From Chrysoperla carnea (lineage: Eukaryota; Arthropoda; Insecta; Neuroptera; Chrysopidae), in NCBI RefSeq assembly GCF_905475395.1, contig NC_058342.1, forward strand, positions 33,500,140 to 33,564,139: a stretch of 64,000 nt of DNA, written 5' to 3'. The notes below the pieces were generated by a model that was not told where the DNA came from, ran no database searches, and worked only from the letters and a program-made list of their open reading frames with translations. The translations under genes were made by a program, and so were the position numbers. This document shows, piece after piece, positions 46,236-64,000 of the stretch; the stretch's first letter is position 1; the number at the start of each line of letters is the position of its first letter.

Positions 46236-49200
46236 CTGAAAGCGATGTTATTGTGGGTAATGGTATCCGAGAATTTCCAATTTTTCAAGATGAAAATTTA
46301 ATTTCCGATATAAATTAAAAAGTATTAATTTTCGCTGGCAATAGGCAGTGAGAAACTTGAAAATAACAAGGAAACACTTCGAATAATTTGTGGACGAAAC
46401 ATCCAGCTTGAACCAATTTACCAAGAGATCGAATTTTTGAATTTTTCAAACTAGAAAGCTTTAGAAAACTAATGTATCGAAGCAAACCATATACGCCATA
46501 TTTGGAGAAATGTAAGTCGTAAGGGAACTTACAAGGACAGGACCAGGATAAGTTCATGTCTATGGAAGCGTTATGTAAAAAATAATCTTTGAACGCGGCT
46601 TCAAAAATCCTTTGTTTTTATTTCGAGTCGTGTTTGAAATATTAGGCTGGGACTATTCTCAACATGAAGACGAAGAGTTTGCCCAATTAAATATAACGAT
46701 TTTTGAATGTCATATGTATATTATGATTCCGATTTCCAAAAGATAACTCGAATATGACTGTTTTCGTTTTAAAAATGAGTCAGAGTATAGTATTAGGAGT
46801 TTGTTAAACAAAATAATAAAAATATTTTATGTGTAAAAAAAAACGGCGATAAAAATATTATAGTTTATCATAGTTTATATAAATAAATTCTTATGCTTTA
46901 ATTCGATAAAAAATAGTCTATTTTAAACAAAAACAAGAAAAAACAAATGTATTTTTGAAAAGTTTTTGAAAACTATTGTGAAAATTATTTAACAAAAAAT
47001 ATTGCTTATGAAATCTTTGGGTGCGTTCAAACTAAACACTTGTGATCTCATTTAACATGACAGCAAATATCTTAATTCCGAGTGTCTCCGAGTGTTTCCG
47101 AATGAGTCCGAATGTTTAATTCGAATGCATACTTTAAATTAAATTAATAATCAGGGTTTATGAATACCTATTTAAAGAAAAAAAAAAGTAATAAATAAAA
47201 TATATATTTAAAGAAAATATTTGAGCCAAATTAGAATAATTTTTAAAAAAAGTTGCATGATTTTTTTGATTGAAAGATTTTACCAGAGACGATGGAGTGA
47301 GAGATTTTCAAAAGATTTCCGATCTTTTGTTAATCAAATACTTATTACGCCAATTAATACAAGTCAAACGTACAACAAAAAGTTCAAGTTTAATTTTTGG
47401 CTAAAAATTTTCATTTGGTTATTCTTCAGAAATGCCACCTATTCGAGACCGTTTAAAAAACTTCTCAAATCTTTGGAGGATCGATTCTTTACTTCTTTCG
47501 CATCGCATATCTTACAGCTTAATCCGCACAGCGCAGTTTCCTATAATTACTCTTGTGGTTAAGCAGACTAGATTCAGTACTCGCTTGGTTCTAGTGTTAC
47601 CAATTTGTGAGTATAAGTAAAATCGCTGCTGCTATGGGTCCTTGCTCGGACTTTGGCCAAAAGTTTAGAGCTATGACAAAATCATTTTGATTTTGTAGTC
47701 TGTTTCTCTTCGCGGTTGAGAAATCAGCACAGGCATATCTTTCCATCTCGAATCCAAGACTGAGGCAGCACTTCTTTTGACAAATCATCGCCATCTTTAA
47801 TCTTGTCATCTTTGACGCTATTCTTATAGGTTAAGAATATTTAGAGTAAGCAACTGCTTAGGGTAAGCAACCCCATGCGTTCACAAAAGAAATTGTTTTA
47901 TAGAGAGGTATTATTGTTTCTTTTGCCGCATGCCATCAGTTGATGAAATACTTCTTGTTTACAGAACAGAACCATCTAGTATCGAGTAGTGGAACTATCA
48001 ATATGAATGCGTTACGTTACGTAACACATAACTTGCGTCTCGTTTTACTCACATGCATTCAGCAACTTGATGATCTTCAAACGACTGAAAGGGTCCCGAT
48101 AATTGTATTGCCTAGAGGCCCCGACATGATTATTCCAGCTCTATTGTCTACCTATCTTATTGCACAAATTTCCGCCTATAGTAAATGAGTCTTGAAACTA
48201 TTTCGAACTGAAGTTGCATAAGCAAATGGAAATTTTAACCTTAAATTAAATTTGAAAATTTTCAAGTTTTGAATTTGTGACTTTTAAATTAATTGGACTA
48301 TTTTAGGTACAAAGTATTTAAAAAAAATGTTCATCAAATTTTTTGTGTGTATTTCTCTCTAAATGTTTTAGAGTATTTTGGAAGTAAAATTTAAAAACAA
48401 AGCTACACAATTTTTATAATAATATCTTGCCTAAATAATTTACTTTTTGAATAAATTTATTCAAATAATTTAGACATGCGCAATACCACGAAGAGTATAC
48501 TTTTTTACTCTAAATTGTATTTCAGCATTCAAATTATTAAAACTATTTTTCTAAGACTGCTTTTGCATATATTTTTCTGTGATTATTTTAAGATCCTGGA
48601 TAAAGGTAAGAATTCATGTTAACACATTAAGTTTCTTTGGCTAAAAAAGCGATCATGAACAATCTTTGAGTACCTGAAAATTTTTGTGAAGACAGGAAAT
48701 TCGTATTTTTATCTAGGGTTATCTTTTTTCAAAACAAATCTCAACTATTTTTTTTTTTTGTTAGTCTTTAAAATATACAAGAAATGCAAACAAATTTTAT
48801 ACAGCCAAAAATTTGTTTGTTTACGTATTAAGGTAAAATTATTTTTTATAACAATTTTATTGTAAAAATAGGAATTTTTTGGATTTGAAAAAAAAAAGCA
48901 ATTTAATAATGTATACTGAGGATTATTATTAAAAAAATGATGTATTATATAATAAAATAATAAAATCCGTTCGAATAAACGTTATTCTCCAGAAAGGTAT
49001 TTGAGGGAAAATGAAGCCTGATCCCTAAAAGACATGCTGGCATACCACAAGGAGTTGCAGGTCATCTAACCTTTGTAATAGAGCAAATCGTTTTTATTTC
49101 ATTTTCTCGGTGAAAATTACGCCACTAGTGATGAAACAGTTATTGTGGTATTTGAACGGATTTAAAATTTTATTTCTAATACCCAGAACTCTCTTTATCT

Positions 49201-49262
49201 TTGATAATTTAATAGTAACGTATTTTGTAAGTCTATAATTTTACAACTATAAAAGCACATTA
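46236..49262. other. Intergenic, no gene recognised
   Basis: Open frames at 46315-46557, 47221-47562, 47597-47809 and 47940-48188 have no recognisable domain. The 47.6-48.2 kb block is less AT-rich than its surroundings and could be old transposon coding sequence, but I cannot name it. Confidence 0.4.
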
Positions 49263-49264
49263 TT

Positions 49265-49730
49265 GAGTGCGTTCAGAACAACTTAGATCGACAAGATTTA
49301 AGCATAATCGAGGAATAACAACGAATAACAGTGCTGTTGTTCTAAGCTTGCTAACTTATGGATTCAGCATCAAAACACTGGCGTTAACCAATCAAAAGCT
49401 AGTATTTGTTACGTAGCGTAACATATAATAAATACTGGCTTTTGATTGGTTAAACCAGTGTTTTAAGTCTATAGATGTTATTCTTCAGGTATGAGAAGAT
49501 TCTCAGTCTATGGACTGAGCAATACTCTCATCAAATTGACAATTCTTTAGAAAGAGAAAAAGCGACTGTACGGCCAATACTACTCTCTTTTCCGTAGATC
49601 TGTAATATAGACATTGAGAAAGATCAATTTGTTCGCACTATCACTTTGTCTCTCTCACACAGTTGTACCTGTAAAATAGGGATCGCTTTATATGTCTATG
49701 AGTAGATCTAAGTTGTTCTGAACATGCTGT
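49265..49730. mobile_element. MITE with inverted ends and an inner palindrome
   Basis: GTTCAGAACAACTTAGATC (49271-49289) and its exact complement (49705-49723) bound the element. Inside, AACACTGGCGTTAACCAATC...TACGTAGCGTA... is followed by its near-complement ending TTGGTTAAACCAGTGTTTT (about 49372-49465). No coding frame. The superfamily is not determined, since no clear target duplication was seen. Confidence 0.75.
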
Positions 49731-52040
49731 GAGGATTTTTTTTTTCATAGAGATAATATAATAGAGAATAAATTACGCGTCCTGCAAAAAACAAAGAAAC
49801 TACTTTTAAGTCTATTTTTATCTACAGTTTTTTTGTAGTTATATTTTAAATATAAAATTCAAGTGCCATATTTTTCAATAGTCTCATTATTTTGTCATTA
49901 ATAGGCAATAGATTGAATTGTTTTATCGAAAATTATTCGAGAACAATTTATTTTTATTATGGATTCCGTCCCAAATTTGAATCCATTAATAGAATCTTAA
50001 CAGCTGTGAATCGAGACCTTAGTCGAATTTTCTGAAAGAAGATTACTTTATACCAATGATGGAATTCACAAAAATTAGTATCTTCTGAAATAATAATCGC
50101 TTAAAACTCTTTCTGGAATCATTCAAAAGTTGAAAGAACTTTACCCTCGACGCAAAGCCGTAGGGGGAATAAAAATTGCAAAATACAAGGTTGCGAATGA
50201 TCTGTAGATAATCTCAGTTCGATATTTTGCTCCTCGGAAATTTGTTTATTTTTTTTAAAAATGCGGTAAATTCAGAAAGTTCAAAATCATTTACATTTGA
50301 GGGTACGTTCACCAGAATTCTACTATGTTTTATAGTCAAGTCAATAATATTCGATAAAATGATTTTAAGTAAATATAAATATTTAAAATTAAGCAAAAAT
50401 GTCAGAGTCAATACTTCAAACAATCAAAATAATATAAAAATATTTCCTTTCAAAGAATAAATTAAAAAACAATTGGGAACAAAAATGAAAAAATAAAAAA
50501 AAATTAAATAAATAAAAAGCCACAATATATTTGCTAAAATATTTTTGATTTAAAAAGCTTAAGACAAACCAGTGAGGTTGTCTCACATTAGAAAAAAAAG
50601 GAAAAGCTAATAGCTCTATTTTTTATAAAAATGTTGATTGGAAAATTTAAAAAATAAAATTTTTTTGTCAAAAATAAAAATAAACTTCACGATAAAATTT
50701 ATAAAAATAATATATGCACCAATATTTCGTCCGCAAATAAAAGCGAACACACAATTCATGTGAAATATATTCACATCAATTTTTGAATGTTCTTTATTTT
50801 TAAGCCATTGCGAATTAAGTCAATATTTATAAATGCATTTACTTAAAACAAAAAACAAAAAAATATAAAAATTTCGATTATACTCAAGTGATAAATTTTG
50901 TTTATTGTATGTACAATTATGTAATTAATTATTATATAACTGAATATAACTACATTTGCGCATCCAACTTCTACAAAATTTCATTCCTGGCACTGTGTTG
51001 TCCTTGAACAATCCGTCAGATAAAGGTAGAAATGTTTTTTGGTATAAAGGTAATAATTTAAGCAAATGAAGTTAGAGGATTCAAGAACAGAAGAAAACAA
51101 AAAAAACCAACAATTTCTCTACCCACTTCTCCCACGGATAATAAATTTAAAGTTTCAGATCCAAGCATTCGTTGGCAACGTGACTGAACATTCAATCTAG
51201 CTACTAAGCGGGACTTACTGTCTCTCCCTACATAATCGGAAATTTCTTTAAGGATTTTCTGAAATAAATAAAATTGATTGTTTAATTTTAATCTTAAATT
51301 TAAGTGTAAAAACCGACTTTCGATGAATCCCTGAAATCAGGAAGATAAAAGTCTCAAAGAATGAAATAATACAACAACAAAAATTCTTCTATTTAATTTT
51401 AAAAATTTTATGGTACACTTTGTAGTTATATTTTCAGTTACATAATTGTTTTTTATAAGGTACATTCAGTAAAATTATTATATAATAATAGGACTACATA
51501 CTATAATAATTATATTGCATGGAACAATTATAAAAATTTACAAAAGTAAAATTTAAAAAAAAAACAAAAAAAATAATTTAAATGAACAATTGTAAAAATT
51601 AATGAAATACTTATAAAAGTGAATCAAATAAATATCGCAAATGAAAATTCAATCTTTATTATTTATTCGTCGATTTCAATTTTATCTCTTTGGCCAAAAA
51701 CTTCCCCTTCAAATCATCAAAAAAACATTTTGGAGGTAAGTTCAAATCAAATATTATTCATTTTCGATCATAGGAATGTATATACTTCTTCATTATATAT
51801 GCAATTTACATTACATAAAAGTATACATAAATGCCTATAATCATAAAATTGTTTAAAACATTTCAATTACAGCAGATTGATTTAGGGGGCGGATTTATAT
51901 TTTGAGATTGCAGAAATGTTTATGATAGCAATAAATGCAGGACCGAATTAAACCAGCGTGGGGCCGGATATGAGAATTTCACGAATAAATTTATTATTTG
52001 ATTATCTTGCATAAATAAAATTTGAAAAAAAATCATATTA
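49731..52040. other. Intergenic, nothing recognised
   Basis: Very AT-rich, with many A runs. The overlapping opposite-strand frames at 50214-50460 and the frame at 51619-51840 look like chance. Confidence 0.45.
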
Positions 52041-52042
52041 CA

Positions 52043-52566
52043 AGTGAAAACAAACAATTGACTGAAGTAATTGTTGAAATATCATGTATAGACAGTGTTC
52101 ATGACGCAATCGTTTGTTTATTTACGTCATGAAAATAAAGAAAGATATCCACTCTTAGATAGCCACACGCATGTAACTGATATTCCCATATAATTTGCGC
52201 CTTCACGGGTAAACAGTGATGTTTACGAAAAAATGTTTCGTACAAAAGTTGTTTAATTTTTTATAAGGAACATTTTTTACATTTAAACTTTTGTTCTATC
52301 TCTAACGGTTTATAAGATGGGTCCTACGAACCCAACACCCAATTGACTTATGTTACTCATTTACGAACTCAACCTTACTTTTTACGTCCTAAGCGCGCTA
52401 TAACCATTTCAGCTTGATATCTCTTTTCGACAGATAACCAAAAACAGACTAAATGGGTGATTTTATGAACACCTGTGCCAAAATTTTGTTGGATCAATAT
52501 TTTCAATCGTTACATACTTGGGACTAAACTTAATATACCTTGATATATTTCACATACATGGTATAA
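52043..52566 (+). repeat. Family B repeat, forward copy
   Basis: CAAGTGAAAACAAACAATTG to TTTCACATACATGGTATAAT, with the usual internal blocks. The GACAGACG segment is shortened. Confidence 0.8.
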
Positions 52567-52984
52567 TATTTATCATAAATTAGTGTCACATTTAAAAAGG
52601 GGAAATTCAATCCCTCAACAACTCAATAAATTTTTATAATTGGATTTTTTACAATTTGTTGTTTTTTAATTAAAAAAAATAAATAAAAATAACTCCCGTC
52701 ATTTGGTAAAAATTTGGTTATCCACACTGGTTTGTTATTAATAACAGTTATTTACTTATAAAATGTTGATTAAAATTTAAACTTTTTTTTTTTATTCAAA
52801 AGAAATTTTAGACAAAAAAAAAATTTGTTAAACAGAGAGATTTTATAGCATGCACAAAAACTATAACTGTTCATGTCTTTTTTTATGACCTCTATACAGA
52901 GGGAATCATTTAACTTTGATTTAAAATTTAGTCAAAATATGTCAAAAACTCACAAAAGTAAATCTTGAATAAATGAAAAATTTT
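52567..52984. other. Spacer between two inverted family B copies
   Basis: A/T-rich, with no feature of its own. Confidence 0.5.
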
Positions 52985-53550
52985 TATACCATGTATATGA
53001 AATATACCAAGGTATACTAAGTTTAGTCCCATGTTTGTAACGAAAAAAAATATTGATGCTATGAACAAAATTTTGATATAGGTGTTCTTAAAATCATCTA
53101 ATTAGTCCATTTCCGGTTGTCTGTCCGTCTGTCCGTCTGTCTGCCAACACGATAACTCAAATACGAAAAAAGATATCCAGCTGAAATTTTTACAGCGTAC
53201 TCAGGATGTAAAAAGAATGGTCAAGTTTGTAAATGAGCAATATAGGTCAATTGGGTCTTGGGTCCGTAAGATCCATCTTGTAAACCGTAAGAGATAGAAC
53301 AAAAGTTAAAATTTAAAAAATGTTCCTTATACAAATATAAACAACTTTTGTTCGAAACATTTTGTCGTAAACATCACTGTTTATCCGTGAGAGCGCAAAT
53401 TATGCGCAAATTTTATATAGTATGTTTTATATGGGAACATCAGTTATATATGTGTGACATGTATGTATGTGTAATGTGACAAGTAATCAACATTGTCTAT
53501 ACATGGTATTTCAACAATTAACTCAGTCAATTGTTTGTTTTCACTTGTTG
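52985..53550 (-). repeat. Family B repeat, reverse copy
   Basis: Starts TATACCATGTATATGAAATA and ends TTGACTGAGTTAATTG (reversed) and CACTTG, the complement of the forward copies. With 52.0-52.6 kb it forms a large inverted pair. Confidence 0.8.
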
Positions 53551-54203
53551 AATTGAAAATTATTTATTAATATCGTCAGTTTACAATGTTATAGTTCCTA
53601 GCCTAAGCTTTACCTATAATACCATCATCTTATTAATTAAATACATCGAAATATATCGATGAATTTCATGAACATTCTAATTTTCTGGAACATTCTGTAA
53701 ACATATTACGCATTATTCTATAGATAGAGGTAGGTAAAGATAAGAAGGTAACATTTTAGTAATTCGTGATTGAACGGTGTGCGGACTGCAGTGTATTTCG
53801 ATGAAACCATAACAATTGAAATAAAAACATTGCTAAGTCCCCCAAATGAATAATGAATAATTATAGAATATATTTATATACATTTGATTCTCAATAACTT
53901 GAAAAATATAAACAAATAATACCCACCTTAAAATATAGGTATACCTAGATCAGAAGTCCATTGTATTTTATTTCTGTATTATGTCATACCGTTATATCTC
54001 ACACCAATTTTCCAATTTGTAACCCCAACCTCTCCCTTGTCACAGATGGTTATATTTTTGAAGCCCCCCTTCTTAGTGTGACGTCATATATTTTATAATT
54101 TAATAGAAAGAACTACTACCTTTTCATACTATTATTATACACTCCACCCCCGCTTTTTTTCAAAATTTTTCAAAAAACCCGCCAAAAAAGATCGTTCCGA
54201 TTG
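53551..54203. other. Intergenic, nothing recognised
   Basis: No gene or clear repeat. Confidence 0.4.
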
Positions 54204-54211
54204 ATTTAGAC

Positions 54212-54498
54212 CAGGCATGGTCGAGTTATTTTAAGTGGAAGTCACCATTGTTATAAACTTTATTGTGTGTCATAAACTTTATTGTGAGTCTCTTTATCCA
54301 AGTCTGCATTGCTCATAGAAGAAGAAGCGGAACGGGTATACGACTTTTTTACCCATCTCAGTTTCTCTAATAGTAATGAGATAGGTAGAAAAAAAAGTTG
54401 TCTCTCTGTCTTACTCGTATTTTACGTTGTCACTGTCTTACTCGTATGTTAAGTTAGGAGTCCGAGCAACATCTGTAAACCACGTTTGCCCATGCCTG
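54212..54498. mobile_element. hAT-type MITE with 8-bp target duplication
   Basis: Ends CAGGCATGG and CCATGCCTG (inverted), flanked by ATTTAGAC on the left (54204-54211) and ATTTAGAT on the right (54499-54506). An 8-bp target duplication and CAGGCATG-type ends are hAT features. 287 bp, with no open frame. Internal small direct repeats: ATAAACTTTATTGTG twice and GTCTTACTCGTAT twice. Confidence 0.85.
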
Positions 54499-54506
54499 AT
54501 TTAGAT

Positions 54507-55260
54507 TACACAGGCACTAAATTTAAAATATATTTTCCAAAAATAAAAATTATCCAGCAATTTTTTGCAATGCAACAATCCAGCATGACCGCTAATGAGT
54601 CGGAATTTAAAGTTTGCCGAATTATGAATTTCTTTAGGAGCCAGCAGTAACTACATATATTTCACCATAACCTTCTGCTCGTAAAAACACAATTTCACAT
54701 GAAGTATGAGTGTTCAATTTGAAGTGTGTTCGCACAAGTTAAAGTGAGTTAAGGTCTGCTATAGAAGTGTCCGTCCTGTCCGTAACAATATATGTGTATT
54801 CTATATACTTATGTTTAGTTTAATAATCAGTTTTGTAGTGGTCTGTTCTGGAGGCTCTCTGGTGTAAACGTATTGTAAAATTAAAATTCAATATGGCTGT
54901 GTATTTTTATTTTAACTCCCACTTGAAACATAGATAAAAAACCAGAAACCTGAAAACAATTCAAGTTTCATAATGTTTTATTCACACAGAAAAAAATTAT
55001 AAAGTGTAAGTAATTTTACAAAAATAATTGTGCACAAAAATTAGTACATGGGAACTTAAAAACAAAAGACAAACAATGTGTTAGACAAAGTAAACACTAT
55101 ATTGTAAACAAATGATGTAGACAGAGATGGTTATACAAGTTTGATGGCAATTTTAGTGTGTGGATACCGCTATATGAAAGTTTTTCATTTGTTTCTCATA
55201 TTTCATTTGTTTTTTTTTTTCTAGTGAGTATATATGTGATTCTGTGCGATTTTTTAAACG
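54507..55260. other. yurt upstream region
   Basis: No core promoter could be assigned. T-rich sequence ending TTTTCTAG at about 55224, 37 bp before the ATG, looks like a 3' splice site, so yurt probably has a non-coding first exon further upstream. Confidence 0.4.
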
Positions 55261-62899
<7,639 letters not shown>

Positions 62900-64000
62900 G
62901 TAAGTTTCAACATCATTTTTTATTCGTATATTTTTTGTTTAGTTGCATGCTTTTTTTGTTTCATTTGTTTTTTTTTATTGTTTTTTTTGGAAGCGATTTA
63001 TTAAGCGATACACTTTTACTGTAATTCGTCTTTTTGTATCAGTTTAAAATATAACTTTACTAGCTCGATACCCGCCGGGCTTAAAAGAAAAACTCCCCCT
63101 TCCATAACCCTCGAAATAGGAAAATCGAAAATTTTTTTTAAAGATATATCTTAATAAATTATAGCTCATGTGTTATTTTGATGTATGAACTATGTTATTG
63201 TTAAGTTTCATTCAAATCCATTCAATAGTTTTTGCGTGAAAGCGTAACAAACAAACAAATGTACTTACTTTCACATTTATAATTTGACATTTCATAAGAC
63301 AGGGTGAAGGAGAACAATTTATGGACAGCTGTTCTACAAAGGTTATCAGACATACTTCTTACATTTAAAAAAGTTGAAAAGTGATTATTTGATACATATA
63401 CTTTTATCCGTGTAAATTCAATCGATCCAGCCAGGTTGAAGGCCAGGCTGAAGGTCAGTTATTCCAAAGTTTTAGGTTTTCACCTCGATCGATAGTCCCT
63501 ATGACCGCCTATCAGTCTTAACTCGAAAACACGCCAAGGTAGACAACTGAAGTTGTGGAATGTTTTCAATAAGATCAGTTTTCCAAATCGTTTTTCCAAG
63601 ATATGTTTGGAAACAACGAAATGATACCAAAAAGGTGAATTACCCTAAAATCTCACGACTAACACCAGAAATTTGTTCTATTTTCCATTTTAAAAATTGT
63701 AAAATTTTAAATAAATCAGAATTTAGAAAAATTTTGAACAAATTTTATAAAAATCGCTTCCATTTATTTCCATTAAATCTCGTGTTTTTGATTTCGTTAA
63801 TTTTTTAAACTACTAATCGTATAGTGTTTTGTTTCCCCCCAAAGAAATTCATGGGTGTAGTTTTGAAATTTTTGCACTTAATCGATTTTATGCAAAATGA
63901 GATAATTCGTAAGAATTATCCCATTTTGCGAAGGCACACATCGACTAATAAACATCACTAATAATTACGCCTCGTAGTAAAAAATCATCGACTTAATTTT
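62900..64000. other. Probable yurt intron 10, including a repeat end
   Basis: Follows the GTAAGT donor of exon 10. 63058-63265 holds CTAGCTCGATACCCGCCGGG and TTTTTGCGTGAAAGCGTAAC, sequences typical of widespread insect dispersed repeats (reverse orientation). I saw no further yurt exon. The frame at 63560-63808 is unsupported. Confidence 0.45.

Noticed and set aside
47221..48188. Possible gene from several moderate frames at 47.2-48.2 kb
   Set aside because: No recognisable domain, no consistent splice sites and mixed strands; possibly old transposon sequence but unsupported.
54212..54498. Promoter or enhancer block upstream of yurt
   Set aside because: Inverted ends and an 8-bp target duplication show it is a hAT-type MITE.

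Overview
The window is nuclear DNA from an arthropod, almost certainly an insect. Four multi-exon genes, all on the + strand, have short GT-AG introns and clearly insect-type products. The DNA between and inside them is very AT-rich and crowded with degraded transposons, MITEs and satellite fragments. The order of insect cannot be told from the sequence alone. There is no sign of prokaryotic, plasmid or viral organisation.

Layout. 1-7.0 kb is intergenic: repeat family A copies, a non-LTR retrotransposon remnant running into a 132-bp tandem repeat, and a foldback element. 7.0-10.5 kb holds dysfusion (dysf), a bHLH-PAS transcription factor; its first exon is not visible. 10.5-24.7 kb is a long gene-free stretch with MITEs (TTAA-type and mariner-type), 306-bp satellite monomers, a tRNA-derived SINE, family A and B repeats and a non-LTR 3' end. 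24.8-28.9 kb is a four-exon gene for an unrecognised secreted, prohormone-like protein (632 aa): signal peptide, basic cleavage sites, two related S-N-x-F-G segments and a Cys-rich C-terminal region. 29-35.5 kb is intergenic and contains a repeat-B copy with an expanded heptamer array. 35.6-43.9 kb is a ten-exon amino-acid transporter of the SLC38A11-like group (479 aa); intron 3 carries a 306-bp satellite array. 43.9-55.2 kb is intergenic with several MITEs and two convergent family B copies. 55.3 to at least 62.9 kb is yurt (the EPB41L5-type FERM protein), ten exons and 858 codons before it leaves the window or reaches exons I cannot place.

The four genes do not form a recognisable pathway: a tracheal/neural transcription factor, a secreted putative peptide precursor, a transporter and an epithelial polarity protein. 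What unites the window is the repeat landscape. The same families (A, B, C, satellite 306, the element with a telomere-like tail, family J) recur in intergenic DNA and inside the introns of all four genes, in both orientations. The most interesting items are the putative peptide precursor and the near-perfect hairpin in its intron, the non-LTR element ending in AACCT repeats with a clean 12-bp target duplication, the exact 306-bp and 151-bp tandem arrays in introns, and family A, which keeps a short open frame across copies. All splice sites were placed by eye from GT/AG signals and phase agreement, with no transcript evidence.
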